Source: Eikenella corrodens
GTDB lineage: Bacteria > Pseudomonadota > Gammaproteobacteria > Burkholderiales > Neisseriaceae
Direction of reading: 5' to 3'
Length of the DNA stretch: 64,000 bases
Assembly (NCBI RefSeq): GCF_900187105.1
Contig: NZ_LT906482.1
Span: 1,922,001 to 1,986,000, forward strand
The notes under the pieces are model-generated. The model did not search any database. It saw nothing but the letters and a program-made list of their open reading frames with translations, and was not told the DNA's origin. A program made the position numbers and the translations under genes. How positions within the stretch are numbered: position 1 is the stretch's first letter; the number at the start of each line of letters is the position of its first letter. Positions 1 to 8,971 of this stretch are shown piece after piece.

Positions 1-1811
1 TCGGTGTCGCCATCTTGAGTGAATTGGGCGCAGACTTCAAGAATACCGCTGCCGAATTTTTGGATTTTGGCTTCGCCCAAGCCGTAGATGTTTTGCAGTT
101 CGGTGAGGCTAGCGGGGCGTTGTTGCACGATGTCTTGCAGGGTGCGGTCGCCACACACAATGTAGGCGGGCACATTGTCGGCACGGGCGCGTTCGGTGCG
201 CCATTGGCGCAGGGCTTGCCAGAGGCGTTCTTCGCGCTCGGTGCGCAGCCATTGTTCGCGCGGGGTGCGGGTGGCGGATTTTTCGCGTTTGAGCGGGCGC
301 AGCATCACGGTCTGCTTGCCTTGCAGCACGGGGCGGGCGGCTTGGGTGAGCATGAGGGCGTGGTAGTTGTGCGGGTCGGTGGCGAGCAGGCCTTGGCCGA
401 TGCATTGGCGGATGATGCCGCGCCATTCTTTGTCGGACAGGGCGGCGCCGATGCCGTAGGTGGAGAGCTGGTCGTGGCGGTTTTGCCGAATCCAGTCGTC
501 GGCTTTGCCGCGCAATACGTGGATGACGTAGCCGGCGGCAAAGCGCTGGCCGACGCGGTAAACGCAGCTGAGGAGTTTCTGCACGTTTTCGGTGGCGTTG
601 AAGAGGACGGGCGGGTGCAGGCAGTTGTCGCAGTGGCCGCAGGGGGGGATTTCTTCGCCGAAGTGGCGCAATAGGGCGGCGCGGCGGCAGCTGGAGGTTT
701 CGCACACGGCAAACATGGCTTCGAGTTTTTGCTGTTCGATTTGCTTTTGGAAGTCGCTGCTGTTGCCGGTTTGGATACGTTCGCGCAGCAGGGAGTAGTC
801 GTTGAGGCCGTAGCACAGCCAACTAGCGGCGGGCTGGCCGTCGCGCCCGGCGCGGCCGCTTTCCTGGTAGAAGTGTTCGATGCTTTGCGGCATGTCGAGG
901 TGGGCGACGAAGCGCACGTCGGGTTTGTCGATGCCCATGCCGAAGGCAACGGTGGCTACGATGATGAGGCCTTCTTCGCGGGTGAAGCGGTGCTGGTTTT
1001 CGTTGCGCTCGGTCATGGTGAGGCCGGCGTGATAAGGCAGGGCGCGGTAGCCGTGTTCGTTTAAAAAGGCGGCGGTGTCTTCCACTTTTTTGCGGCTTAA
1101 GCAGTAAACGATGCCGCTTTCGCCGTGGGGGCGGCTGTGCAGAAAATCGAGCAGCTGCTTTTTGCCGTTGTTTTTTTCGATGATTTGGTAGTAGATGTTG
1201 GGGCGGTCGAAGCTGGCGATGTATTCGGCGGCGTTTTCCAGCTTGAGGTAGTGTTTGATGTCGGCACGGGTTTCAGCGTCGGCGGTGGCGGTGAGGGCGA
1301 TGCGGGGGATGGTGGGGTAGCGGTCGGCCAGGAGGCCGAGCTGGCGGTATTCGGGGCGGAAGTCGTGCCCCCATTGGCTCACGCAGTGGGCTTCGTCGAT
1401 GGCGAACAGGCTGATTTCGGTGTGGTCGAGAAAGCGCAGGAAGCGTTCGCTTACCAAACGCTCGGGGGAAACGTAGAGCAGTTTCAGGTAGCCTGCCTCG
1501 ATGGTGTCGGCAATCTGCTGCACCTGACTGCTGCCAATGCCACTGTGCACGCTGGCGGCGGCCACGCCTGCGGCCTGCAGGGCGGCCACTTGGTCGTCCA
1601 TCAGGGCAATCAGCGGCGACACTACCACGGCCAGCCCGCGCCTCATCAGGGCGGGAATTTGATAACACAGGGATTTGCCGCCGCCGGTAGGCATCAGCAC
1701 CAGCAGATTTTGCCCCTCTGCCAGCGCGTTCACAATTTCTTCCTGCCGCCCACGGAAGGCGTGATAGCCGAAAACTTCGCGCAGGATGCTGAGGGCGGAG
1801 GGTTGTGGCAT
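1..1811 (-). CDS. recQ: ATP-dependent DNA helicase RecQ (3' end cut by window edge)
   Basis: 3'-5' SF2 DNA helicase of recombinational repair (RecF pathway). The translation from the ATG at 1811 shows the Walker A PTGGGKS near residues 41-47, the DEAH box in IDEAHC near residue 140, and motif [13 protein letters not shown] zinc-binding RQC domain follows (CETSSC, then CGHCDNC), and an HRDC domain reaches the left edge. About 603 codons are present, so only the extreme C-terminus is missing. An eikDUS copy lies inside the gene near 1482-1496. The family assignment is certain from the complete helicase core. The neighbouring lipoprotein gene is divergent. Confidence 0.96.
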   Translation of the reverse strand, partial: MPQPSALSILREVFGYHAFRGRQEEIVNALAEGQNLLVLMPTGGGKSLCYQIPALMRRGLAVVVSPLIALMDDQVAALQAAGVAAASVHSGIGSSQVQQIADTIEAGYLKLLYVSPERLVSERFLRFLDHTEISLFAIDEAHCVSQWGHDFRPEYRQLGLLADRYPTIPRIALTATADAETRADIKHYLKLENAAEYIASFDRPNIYYQIIEKNNGKKQLLDFLHSRPHGESGIVYCLSRKKVEDTAAFLNEHGYRALPYHAGLTMTERNENQHRFTREEGLIIVATVAFGMGIDKPDVRFVAHLDMPQSIEHFYQESGRAGRDGQPAASWLCYGLNDYSLLRERIQTGNSSDFQKQIEQQKLEAMFAVCETSSCRRAALLRHFGEEIPPCGHCDNCLHPPVLFNATENVQKLLSCVYRVGQRFAAGYVIHVLRGKADDWIRQNRHDQLSTYGIGAALSDKEWRGIIRQCIGQGLLATDPHNYHALMLTQAARPVLQGKQTVMLRPLKREKSATRTPREQWLRTEREERLWQALRQWRTERARADNVPAYIVCGDRTLQDIVQQRPASLTELQNIYGLGEAKIQKFGSGILEVCAQFTQDGDT

Positions 1812-1842
1812 GAGTGGTTTTCCGTTTGCGGGATTTGTTGGA

Positions 1843-1848
1843 TATAAT
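1843..1848 (+). promoter_or_regulatory. -10 box TATAAT upstream of the lipoprotein gene
   Basis: A perfect TATAAT lies 45 bp before the lipoprotein start codon, in the divergent gap after recQ. No good -35 is visible 17 bp upstream, so the assignment rests on the -10 and its position. An eikDUS copy follows in the presumed 5' leader. Confidence 0.4.
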
Positions 1849-1892
1849 GGCGCGGATTTTATAGCGTTTGAAGGCTACCTGAAAGGATTTTT

Positions 1893-2327
1893 ATGCAACT
1901 GAAGAGATGGGCCGGGCTGTGTGCGGTGTTGGTGTTGGCGGGTTGTCCGAGTATGAGCAGCGGGCCGAGCCTGGGCGGCAGCTGGAGAGAAGTGGGCGTG
2001 AGCCAGAACGGCAATATGCGTTACGAAATAGACACTTCCAGCATTCGGAAAGAAGGCAGCCGGGTTAGTTTCCGCGAGCGGATTACCGTGTCGGATGCGG
2101 GGCGCGAGCATTATGTGAACACGCCGCATTTCAAAACGGCGGTCAACCAATGGCAGTTCGATTGCCAGGCGCGCACCCGCCGTTTGGCTGCGGTGGATAT
2201 GTGGGATGCTTCAGGCAACAAACTGGCTACCAACCAATATGAAACAGCCAGGCGGCCTGCCCAGCCGGTGGTGAAAGGTTCGGCCGGCGGTAAACAGTTT
2301 GAAATTGCCTGTGGCAAAACTTTGTGA
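1893..2327 (+). CDS. Lipoprotein, surface-adhesin E-like
   Basis: A 144-residue exported lipoprotein. A short basic N-terminus, a hydrophobic stretch and the lipobox LAGC put the lipidated cysteine at residue 18. The mature part has the pattern W..V......YEID..SI.....V.F, which resembles the adhesin-E-like family known from Haemophilus protein E and from many betaproteobacterial lipoproteins of unknown role. Two further cysteines, in FDC and IAC, could form a disulfide. The start follows AAAGGATTTTT and directly abuts an eikDUS. Lipidation is well supported. The adhesin-E relationship is inferred from pattern only, and no function can be claimed. Confidence 0.75.
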   Translation: MQLKRWAGLCAVLVLAGCPSMSSGPSLGGSWREVGVSQNGNMRYEIDTSSIRKEGSRVSFRERITVSDAGREHYVNTPHFKTAVNQWQFDCQARTRRLAAVDMWDASGNKLATNQYETARRPAQPVVKGSAGGKQFEIACGKTL

Positions 2328-2353
2328 TTTTTGCAGAATTAAGGAGAGAAAAT

Positions 2354-2689
2354 ATGCGGATCAAGGGAATTGTGGCCGGTCTGTGCCTGCTGGTCGCTGC
2401 TGCGCCAGCTTGGGCGGATGATGCGGCGCAAACCGAGCTTTTGAGTGCACAGATGGCGTATCAGGAAGCATTAAAGGCGCAAACCGATAACGGCAGCCGT
2501 GTGAACACGCTGCGCACCCGTTTGGAAGCGGCGCAAACTGCTTTGCAGCAGAAACAGGCGGAAATCACGCAGTTGCAAACGCAATTGAATGAGGCGGATG
2601 TGGCCGCGCAGCAATCAAATACCACGCTGGAAGAAGCCGGCCGCCGGTTGGACGCGGCTTGGACGGCAGTACGCGGACAGCAGCCTTAG
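2354..2689 (+). CDS. Small periplasmic coiled-coil protein
   Basis: 111 residues. The ATG at 2354 is chosen because AAGGAGAG lies 7 bp upstream, although the frame is open further back. Residues 1-21 form a signal peptide ending in APAWA, so the mature product is periplasmic. The rest is rich in Ala, Gln, Glu and Leu with heptad-like spacing (about residues 30-100) and should form a long coiled coil. It has no cysteines or catalytic motif. It follows the lipoprotein gene by 26 bp and is probably co-transcribed, suggesting a joint envelope role. I do not recognise a named family. Confidence 0.75.
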   Translation: MRIKGIVAGLCLLVAAAPAWADDAAQTELLSAQMAYQEALKAQTDNGSRVNTLRTRLEAAQTALQQKQAEITQLQTQLNEADVAAQQSNTTLEEAGRRLDAAWTAVRGQQP

Positions 2690-2916
2690 TCGAAGATTAG
2701 TAGCAGCAGATTTTTAGCTTTGCAGAAACTGGTTTTGACTGGTTAAAGCTGCGCTTTCAGGTAGCCTTTCCGTACGGAGAGGCTACCTGAAAGTTTATGT
2801 GAAAGTTTTGATGTTGGAGTTTGTATGGGAGAGGCTACCTGAAAGCACGGCGCAGCAGGGTTTCTGCGCAGTTAAAATTTCAGGTAGCCTTTGCTTGCCC
2901 AGCTATATCGGCATAT
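2690..2916. repeat. Intergenic cluster of eikDUS and TTTCTGC-type repeats
   Basis: There is no gene here. The stretch holds four eikDUS copies in alternating orientation and two copies of a second motif, related to AGTTTCTGCRAAGCTAAAA: at 2711-2730 (minus strand) and 2858-2877 (plus strand). The same motif is the core of the tandem array at 49.02-49.22 kb. Confidence 0.6.
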
Positions 2917-2921
2917 AAAAA

Positions 2922-2945
2922 ACCGGCCTGATTATTCAGGCCGGT
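2922..2945 (-). terminator. Rho-independent terminator of the lysine decarboxylase gene
   Basis: Ten-base stem ACCGGCCTGA / TCAGGCCGGT with loop TTAT. Read on the minus strand it is followed by a T-run (A6 at 2917-2922), 42 bp after the decarboxylase stop codon. Confidence 0.85.
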
Positions 2946-2986
2946 TGGTTTATGCTGCGAGGGCATGAAGCCCCGTACCGCGTGGG

Positions 2987-5116
2987 TTAAGCTTTAACAA
3001 TCTTAACTTTGTAGCGGCCGTCTTCTTGACGGTAAGCACCGTGGATGTCGGTTTCGAAGCCGGGGAAGTGGGCGCCGATTTCGCACAGCATCATCAGGAA
3101 TTCCAAGATGGGCTTGCTTTCTTCGGTAATCATTTCACCAGGCATTACCAACGGTACGCCGGGAGGATAGGGCAGAATCATGTTGGCGTTGATCTTGCCT
3201 ACCATGTCTTCCAAGTAGCAGTCTTCAATCTGACCTTTCAGCTCAAGCTGGAAGGCTTTGTGCGGGTTCATCACCATAGTCGGCAACACTTCGAATGCGC
3301 TGAACATGAGTTCAGGCAGGTTGTGTTTGCAGATCAGGCTGTGGATGCCTTGTGCCAATTCTTGAATCCGCATGTCTTGGTAGAAAGAGGGAGATTCGTT
3401 GAATACGCGCGGCAATACTTCTTCTACGGTGGCGTTGGCATCGTACAGGGACTTGAACTCGTTCAATGCGTGCAGCAGGCTGAGGGCTTTGGTGTCGTCC
3501 ACGCCGATGCTGAAGAGCACGAGGATGTTGTAGGGACCAGTTTTCTCCACGATGATGCCGCGGTCTTCCAAGAATTTGGAAACAAGGTTGGCGGGGATAC
3601 CGGTTTTTTCCAGCTCGCCGTTTTTATCCAAGCCCGGGGTAAGCAGAGTTACCTTAATCGGGTCGAGGTACATGTGTTGGGCGTCGATGTCTTTGAAGCC
3701 GTGCCATTTGTCGGTTTGATGCAATTCCCAGCATTCGATGTTGTCAACATTTTCAGGTTGCCATACATCGAAATACCATGAGTCGGCATGGGCTTTGTGT
3801 TTCTTGATTTCCTTACGGAATTTAACGGCGCGTTCCAGTGAATCCTGCATCAGGCGTTTACCGGAGTTGCCGCGCATCATGGCTGCTGCCACTTCAGTAG
3901 AGGCTACCATGGGGTAGAACGGAGAAGTGGAGGTGTGCATCATGTAGGCTTCGCCGAAGGTGGCGGTGTTCAGGTTACCCTTAACGTGAATCATGGAAGC
4001 CTGTGAGAATGCAGCCAGCAGTTTGTGGGTAGAGTGGGTTTCAAAGATTACCTTGTCTTTAACCTGCTTACCGCCCATACCGGTTTTGCCGTTGTAGATC
4101 GGGCTGAAGTTGGTGTAGGGAACCCAAGCAGAGTCGAAGTGGATGGATTTCACATCCAGGGTGTCTTTGATCTTGTCGGTGTTGTAGAACAGGCCGTCAT
4201 AAGTGGAGTTGGTAATCACGGCATGTACCGGCCAAGTGGCGCCCGGAACTTTGGTAAGTTTTTCGGTAATAACTTCTTTGGTGAATTCTTTTTGCGGAAT
4301 ACCACCCAAGATACCGTAGGCGTTACGGGTCGGTTTCAGATACACCGGAGTAATGTCGCTCATCATCAACAGGTGGGTTAATGATTTGTGGCAGTTACGG
4401 TCGATCAGTACGGTGCTGCCGGCCGGAACGGAGTACATACCCACGATTTTGTTGGCGGTGGAAGTACCGTTGGTTACGATGTAGCTGTGGTCGGCATTGA
4501 AGGTTTCGGCGATGTATTCTTCGGCCTCTTTGTGCGGGCCGGAGTGGTCGAGCAGAGAGCCCAATTCGCCCATAGAAACTGAAATATCTGATTTGAATGT
4601 GTTTTCACCGTAGAAGTCGTAGAACAGGCTACCTACGGGAGATTTCAAGAAAGCGGTACCGCTCATGTGGCCCGGAGTACAGAATGTGTATTTGTTTTTA
4701 TCAACGTAGTCAAACAGGGCTTTAGTGAAGGGCGGGGTGATATTGTCGATATAGTGACAGATTGCTTTTTCAATTTTATCAACGACGTCTTCGTTGCTGA
4801 ACAGATGGCAATCGATGAAGGTGGCATGGTCGCCTACAGCGCCGAAGTCCACGGGTTTGTCGCAGTCGGTGGGCTTCAGAATGAATACGGGTAGCTCATC
4901 GTTGAGTGCAATAATTTGTTCGTCTAATTCTCGGTTGAAAATATCCAGTGTACAAAGCACTGAGCCTATTCTGGCGTCATGTTTCAGGAACGTCAGGATT
5001 TCTTGCGGGTCATGGGCTATTCGGATGGTGTGACCACCCTTTTCCAAAGTTTCAATCAAGCTCTTCAGATAGTCACCAAGTTCCTTATGACCACAGCCTA
5101 ATAAGATGTTCTTCAT
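2987..5116 (-). CDS. cadA: Inducible-type lysine decarboxylase (CadA/LdcC family)
   Basis: PLP-dependent fold-III decarboxylase converting lysine to cadaverine and CO2; this consumes protons and protects against acid. At 709 residues it is close to E. coli CadA (715). It has an N-terminal wing domain (about 1-128), the conserved FCTPGHMSGTAF, LDHSGPHKEAE and VTNGTSTANKIV blocks, and the PLP lysine at 365 in STHKLLAAFSQ (K367 in CadA). The tail PGFETDIHGAYRQ is also conserved. Fine similarity is to lysine rather than ornithine or arginine decarboxylases, and Eikenella corrodens is known to be lysine-decarboxylase positive. No cadB antiporter or cadC is adjacent. A terminator lies just downstream. 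Confidence 0.93.
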   Translation of the reverse strand: MKNILLGCGHKELGDYLKSLIETLEKGGHTIRIAHDPQEILTFLKHDARIGSVLCTLDIFNRELDEQIIALNDELPVFILKPTDCDKPVDFGAVGDHATFIDCHLFSNEDVVDKIEKAICHYIDNITPPFTKALFDYVDKNKYTFCTPGHMSGTAFLKSPVGSLFYDFYGENTFKSDISVSMGELGSLLDHSGPHKEAEEYIAETFNADHSYIVTNGTSTANKIVGMYSVPAGSTVLIDRNCHKSLTHLLMMSDITPVYLKPTRNAYGILGGIPQKEFTKEVITEKLTKVPGATWPVHAVITNSTYDGLFYNTDKIKDTLDVKSIHFDSAWVPYTNFSPIYNGKTGMGGKQVKDKVIFETHSTHKLLAAFSQASMIHVKGNLNTATFGEAYMMHTSTSPFYPMVASTEVAAAMMRGNSGKRLMQDSLERAVKFRKEIKKHKAHADSWYFDVWQPENVDNIECWELHQTDKWHGFKDIDAQHMYLDPIKVTLLTPGLDKNGELEKTGIPANLVSKFLEDRGIIVEKTGPYNILVLFSIGVDDTKALSLLHALNEFKSLYDANATVEEVLPRVFNESPSFYQDMRIQELAQGIHSLICKHNLPELMFSAFEVLPTMVMNPHKAFQLELKGQIEDCYLEDMVGKINANMILPYPPGVPLVMPGEMITEESKPILEFLMMLCEIGAHFPGFETDIHGAYRQEDGRYKVKIVKA

Positions 5117-5699
5117 GATCTAAATCCTTTAAGTAAATAAAAAAAACAACTGCTTTTGCCAGCAGGTAAGCTGGCTTTTTGCTACCGCCGCTGTTGTGCC
5201 ATTTTGGCGCAACAACAGTAGTGGCAACCTGTGTTTTGCCGCTTGCGGATACAAGGGCAAAAATAAACCTGCATATGGGGTATGCAGGCAAGTGATTGAT
5301 AGGGTATTAATGATATTCTTGGCTGTGTGGCCTGGCATTAGATAGAGAATCGTGGCAGCCGAGGCTGGCGGCGGGTAGAATATCGGATTACAGTTAAGGA
5401 CTGATAAGAAAATGTAACAGTTCTTTAGCTGTTGCGTTCAAGTGGGCAAATATTAGAATTATTTGCATACCTTGCCTGCATTTAAAGCTGGTTGATTTTA
5501 AAGAACAATATCTTGATATGTGGCTGAGTTGGCAGTTTATTTGAATGCCTATCTATTTATTGATACATCATATCATAAAACATGGCGCCTTGGGTTGACC
5601 TTAGTCAGAAATTTTTAGAGTAAAGCTGTAGGATAGGGTGTGGAAAAGAAGTGGAAGAGCTATGCCGGCAAGGGATTAGCGTGAGTTTATAAAAATAGA
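5117..5699. other. Long AT-rich intergenic region upstream of cadA
   Basis: This stretch of about 580 bp has no convincing gene and no eikDUS. It should contain the cadA promoter and a long leader. An imperfect hairpin (CTGTTGTGCC ... GGCGCAACAACAG, about 5190-5222) sits in the putative leader on the minus strand. No strong -35/-10 pair stands out. The short open frames on the minus strand lack ribosome-binding sites and recognisable sequence. Confidence 0.4.
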
Positions 5700-5729
5700 A
5701 ACGGTAGGCTTGGGGAAGCACCTACCGTT
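5700..5729 (-). terminator. Terminator after the LOG-family gene
   Basis: Nine-base stem AACGGTAGG / CCTACCGTT with a 12-base loop. On the minus strand it is followed by a T-rich tract (TTTCTATTTTTATA), 45 bp after the stop codon at 5775. Confidence 0.75.
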
Positions 5730-5774
5730 GGAGAAGCGAGTTTGTTGCCGAATAATAAGGAGGAAGCAGTATTT

Positions 5775-6383
5775 TCAGGTAGCCTCTGCCTGCTCTTGCC
5801 AGGCGGGACGTTTCCATTTAGGGGCGTCTTGGAAACGATAGGCGGCCATTTTGTTCAGCAGGGCGGGGATGCTGCTGTCTGTACACACTAAGCCGGTATT
5901 GGCGGCTGGCATGAAACCTTGGCTGGCGGTGTGTTGCAACAGGGTGGTGATAGGATTGAAAAAGCCGTTGATGTTGAGCAAGCCGATGGGTTTGCTGTGC
6001 AGTTTGAGCTGGGCGGCCGAGAGCACTTCAAACAGCTCTTCGTAGGTACCCAACCCGCCGGGCAAGGCGATGAAGGCGTCGGCCTGTTCAATCATTTTGG
6101 TACGCCGATCGGCCATATTATCGGTGATGATGAGCTCGGTGAGGCGGCCGTGCGCCATTTCTTCGTGGCGCAGGAAGGTGGGGATGATGCCGGTTACTTT
6201 GCCGCCGGCAGCCAGGGCGGCAGAAGCCACTTCACCCATCAGGCCGATGCCGCCACCGCCGTACACCAGCCGGCTGCCGCGTTCGGCAATGGCACGCCCC
6301 AGCTCGCGGGCAGCTTGGCTGTAGCTCGGGTCTTCGCCGAGGTTGGAGCCGCAATAGACGACAATATTGTTCATAGCGTTCAT
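5775..6383 (-). CDS. LOG family nucleotide 5'-monophosphate phosphoribohydrolase
   Basis: 202 residues with the signature motifs of the LOG (lonely guy) / YgdH-like Rossmann fold: VYCGSN at the N-terminus, GGGGIGLMG, and the family hallmark PGGLGTYEE with the catalytic Arg/Glu region. The family hydrolyses cytokinin-type or purine nucleoside monophosphates to base and ribose-5-phosphate. The role in this bacterium is unknown. The ATG at 6383 is preferred. The frame is open 240 bp further upstream, but that extension crosses an eikDUS (about 6393-6405) and lacks family similarity. The gene is annotated 'lysine decarboxylase' in older records, which is a misnomer. Confidence 0.88.
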   Translation of the reverse strand: MNAMNNIVVYCGSNLGEDPSYSQAARELGRAIAERGSRLVYGGGGIGLMGEVASAALAAGGKVTGIIPTFLRHEEMAHGRLTELIITDNMADRRTKMIEQADAFIALPGGLGTYEELFEVLSAAQLKLHSKPIGLLNINGFFNPITTLLQHTASQGFMPAANTGLVCTDSSIPALLNKMAAYRFQDAPKWKRPAWQEQAEAT

Positions 6384-6600
6384 ATTTATTCTTTCAGGTA
6401 GCCCGAGGCCTTGGCTAAATACTGCCCACGGCATATTTCTGTGTTGCATGTGCACGCCGTAAACTGCATCTATATTCGACAGCTTGGTGCAGGCCTCATC
6501 CTCTTGGAAGGTAGTGGTTTCGGCAATTAGCCGGTAAAAGTGAAAAGGTGGATTATAGCGAAATAGGAATTTTTGCGCACAGGCCGGAGGGTAGGGCGGC

Positions 6601-6646
6601 CAAAGGCTACCTGAAAATGCCACAACAGCTTTTCAGGTAGCCTTTG
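6601..6646. terminator. Inverted eikDUS pair
   Basis: Two eikDUS copies face each other with 17-base arms (CAAAGGCTACCTGAAAA and its complement) and a 12-base loop. It forms a stable hairpin between the LOG gene and lipA. This is the usual DUS-terminator arrangement in Neisseriaceae, though only short T-runs follow on either strand. Confidence 0.55.
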
Positions 6647-6700
6647 GCTTTAGGTGGAACTGATGCGTTCAGGTAGCCTGAAACCTGTATGGTGCAAAAA

Positions 6701-6731
6701 AACAGGCTGCCGATTGCTCCGGCAGCCTGTT
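6701..6731 (-). terminator. Rho-independent terminator of lipA
   Basis: Twelve-base perfect stem AACAGGCTGCCG / CGGCAGCCTGTT with a seven-base loop. It is followed on the minus strand by T7 and lies 13 bp after the lipA stop codon. Confidence 0.88.
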
Positions 6732-6743
6732 TGGCGTGTATCG

Positions 6744-7733
6744 TTAATGCCCGTGGTGGCAGCCGCCGCCGGCTGAGGCCATGGCTTCGGCAGCCTGGGC
6801 ATCGGCGTGGTAGCTGGAGCGCACCATGGCGCCGATGGCGGCGTTGGTGAAGCCCATGGCATAGGCTTCGTGCTCGAACTGTTTGAACATTTCGGGGGTA
6901 ACGTAGCGCAATACGGGCAGGTGGCTGTTGCTGGGCTGCAGGTATTGGCCCACGGTAATCATTTCGATGTTGTTGGCACGCATATCGCGCATGATTTCGC
7001 GCACTTCGTCGTCGGTTTCGCCCAAGCCAACCATGATGCCAGATTTGGTGGGGATATGCGGCATCATTTCTTTGTAGCGGCGCAGCAGTTCGAGCGAATG
7101 CTGGTAGTTGGCGCCGGGGCGGGCTTGTTTGTAGAGGCGCGGGTGGGTTTCCAGATTGTGGTTCATCACATCGGGCGGGGTTTTGGCCAGGATTTCGAGG
7201 GCGATGTCCATACGGCCGCGGAAATCGGGCACGAGGATTTCGATTTTAGTGTTGGGGCTGCGCTCGCGGATGGCGGTGATGCAATCGGCAAAGTGCTGGG
7301 CGCCGCCGTCGCGCAAATCGTCGCGGTCTACCGAGGTGATAACAACATAGCGCAAATTCATGGCGGCCACGCTGGAGGCGAGATGTTGCGGCTCTTCGGG
7401 ATCGAGCGCGTTGGGGCGGCCGTGGCCGACGTCGCAGAAGGGGCAGCGGCGGGTGCAGATGTCGCCCATAATCATGAAGGTGGCGGTGCCGCGGCTGAAG
7501 CATTCGCCGATATTGGGGCAGCTGGCCTCTTCACACACGGTGTGCATTTTCTGATCGCGCAGGATGTTCTTAATTTCAAAAAACTTTTTGCCGGTGGGCA
7601 GCTGGGCGCGAATCCATTCGGGCTTTTTCAGCTTCTGCTCCAGCGGCACAACCTTAATCGGGATACGGGCAACTTTGGCCGCGCCTTTGTGTTTGACGCC
7701 CCGGCTGTTGTCTTGTTTGTTTTCTGTGGTCAT
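6744..7733 (-). CDS. lipA: Lipoyl synthase LipA
   Basis: Radical-SAM enzyme that inserts two sulfurs into protein-bound octanoyl groups to make lipoate on 2-oxo-acid dehydrogenases and GcvH. 329 residues. It has the auxiliary-cluster motif [12 protein letters not shown] and the radical-SAM motif CTRRCPFC, both complete, and GGGCHHGH at the C-terminus. It lies 61 bp downstream of lipB on the same strand; lipB in turn overlaps ybeD, giving a ybeD-lipB-lipA unit for lipoate biosynthesis. The gap between lipB and lipA holds one eikDUS. Confidence 0.97.
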   Translation of the reverse strand: MTTENKQDNSRGVKHKGAAKVARIPIKVVPLEQKLKKPEWIRAQLPTGKKFFEIKNILRDQKMHTVCEEASCPNIGECFSRGTATFMIMGDICTRRCPFCDVGHGRPNALDPEEPQHLASSVAAMNLRYVVITSVDRDDLRDGGAQHFADCITAIRERSPNTKIEILVPDFRGRMDIALEILAKTPPDVMNHNLETHPRLYKQARPGANYQHSLELLRRYKEMMPHIPTKSGIMVGLGETDDEVREIMRDMRANNIEMITVGQYLQPSNSHLPVLRYVTPEMFKQFEHEAYAMGFTNAAIGAMVRSSYHADAQAAEAMASAGGGCHHGH

Positions 7734-7794
7734 GGTTTATACCTTTGCTGTGTTTTTAATGTGGTGTGTACTTTTCAGGTAGCCTGTGGGTGAT

Positions 7795-8418
7795 CTAATC
7801 GGCCTGTTTTTCAGGTAGCCCCAACTGCTGCTGCAAATGGGCAGTCAGCTTGGTGGCCACGTCGGCTACGGATGGGGTGGGCTGCACCAAGTCGGCAATT
7901 TGGGTCATTTCCAGCCCGGCGTAGCCGCAGGGGTTGATTTGGCGGAAGGGGCTCAAATCCATGTTTACGTTTAATGCCAAGCCGTGATACACCGCGCCGC
8001 GTTTGATGCGGAGGCCGAGCGAGGCGATTTTTTTGCCTTCCACATACACGCCGGGGCGCTTCGGGTCGGCTGCGGCGGCGATGCCGTATTCGGCCAAGGT
8101 GGCGATGATGCTGTTTTCCAAGCGGCTCACCAATTCGCGCACGCTGATTTTGCGGCGTTTGAAGTCGATTAGGGTATATACCACCAGCTGACCGGGGCCG
8201 TGGTAGGTAATTTGGCCGCCGCGGTCGATTTGCACCACGGGGATATTGCTGCGGGACAACAGGTGCTCGGCTTTGCCGGCCATGCCTTGAGTGAACACGG
8301 GCGGATGTTCCACCACCCAAAGCTCGTCTTCCGTGCTATCGTTTCGGGCGTCGGTGAAGGCTTCCATGGCGTGGAAAATCGGGCTGTATTCGGCTAGGCC
8401 AAGCTGGATGACTTTCAT
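7795..8418 (-). CDS. lipB: Octanoyl-[ACP]:protein N-octanoyltransferase LipB
   Basis: Transfers octanoate from acyl carrier protein to lipoyl domains, the step before LipA. 207 residues. It shows the family blocks [49 protein letters not shown] (acyl-binding lysine region) and [13 protein letters not shown] with the catalytic Cys. The ATG at 8418 overlaps the ybeD stop codon (TGATG), which argues for translational coupling. A GTG one codon earlier is possible. An eikDUS lies inside the 3' end of the gene. Confidence 0.95.
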   Translation of the reverse strand: MKVIQLGLAEYSPIFHAMEAFTDARNDSTEDELWVVEHPPVFTQGMAGKAEHLLSRSNIPVVQIDRGGQITYHGPGQLVVYTLIDFKRRKISVRELVSRLENSIIATLAEYGIAAAADPKRPGVYVEGKKIASLGLRIKRGAVYHGLALNVNMDLSPFRQINPCGYAGLEMTQIADLVQPTPSVADVATKLTAHLQQQLGLPEKQAD

Positions 8419-8690
8419 CACAGCACCACTTTCACCATCGGGTGCGAGGTGAGCGCGCGGTAGATATCATCGAGCTGCTCTTTGTTTTCGGCGTTGATGG
8501 TAACGGTTACGCCTTGGTAGTTGCCCTGGCTGCTTTCGCGGTGCTGCAAATCGTGCTCGGCGGTATCCGGCGCGTGCTGCTGCACGGTTTCGAGCACTTT
8601 GGCGGCAAATTGGGGGTGCTTGGCGCCCATGATTTTGATGGAGAAGCGGCAGGGGAATTCCAGCAGGGTTTCTTGGTTGGTTTCGCTCAT
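8418..8690 (-). CDS. ybeD: YbeD/UPF0250 family protein (DUF493)
   Basis: 90 residues of the small DUF493 family, an ACT-like fold that commonly lies next to lipB. Conserved features include the N-terminal [14 protein letters not shown], the middle [14 protein letters not shown] and the C-terminal SHPMVKVVL. No enzymatic role is established. An allosteric or regulatory role in lipoate metabolism is only a guess from context. It is the first gene of the ybeD-lipB-lipA unit. Confidence 0.88.
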   Translation of the reverse strand: MSETNQETLLEFPCRFSIKIMGAKHPQFAAKVLETVQQHAPDTAEHDLQHRESSQGNYQGVTVTINAENKEQLDDIYRALTSHPMVKVVL

Positions 8691-8971
8691 GATGGTCTTT
8701 CAAGCGGCCGCCGTTCGGGGTGGCGGCGCGGTATAATCAGGGTGGCATTTTACTGGAAAACCGATGGCTTGAACAACACGCCGCCGTGTGGCGGAAATAG
8801 GGTTTCAGGTAGCCTTTGGCGCCGGATAAAGGCGACCTGAAAAGATTAACTGCCTGATTTTTATAGCTGCTTAAAATAAGAATAAGACGGCTTTGGTTTG
8901 CCGCTTTGTGTTATTTCAACAGAGAAACCGCTATAGTGTGTCAGAAAACCGCTGCCTGCTCCGTCTAAGCT

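Noticed and set aside
5129-5338. Small minus-strand frames between cadA and the LOG gene as leader peptides.
   Set aside because: No ribosome-binding site and no lysine-rich composition that would suggest attenuation.
8732-8737. TATAAT upstream of ybeD/msrAB as a promoter.
   Set aside because: It points away from ybeD and is 235 bp before msrAB with no -35; the real promoters could not be placed.
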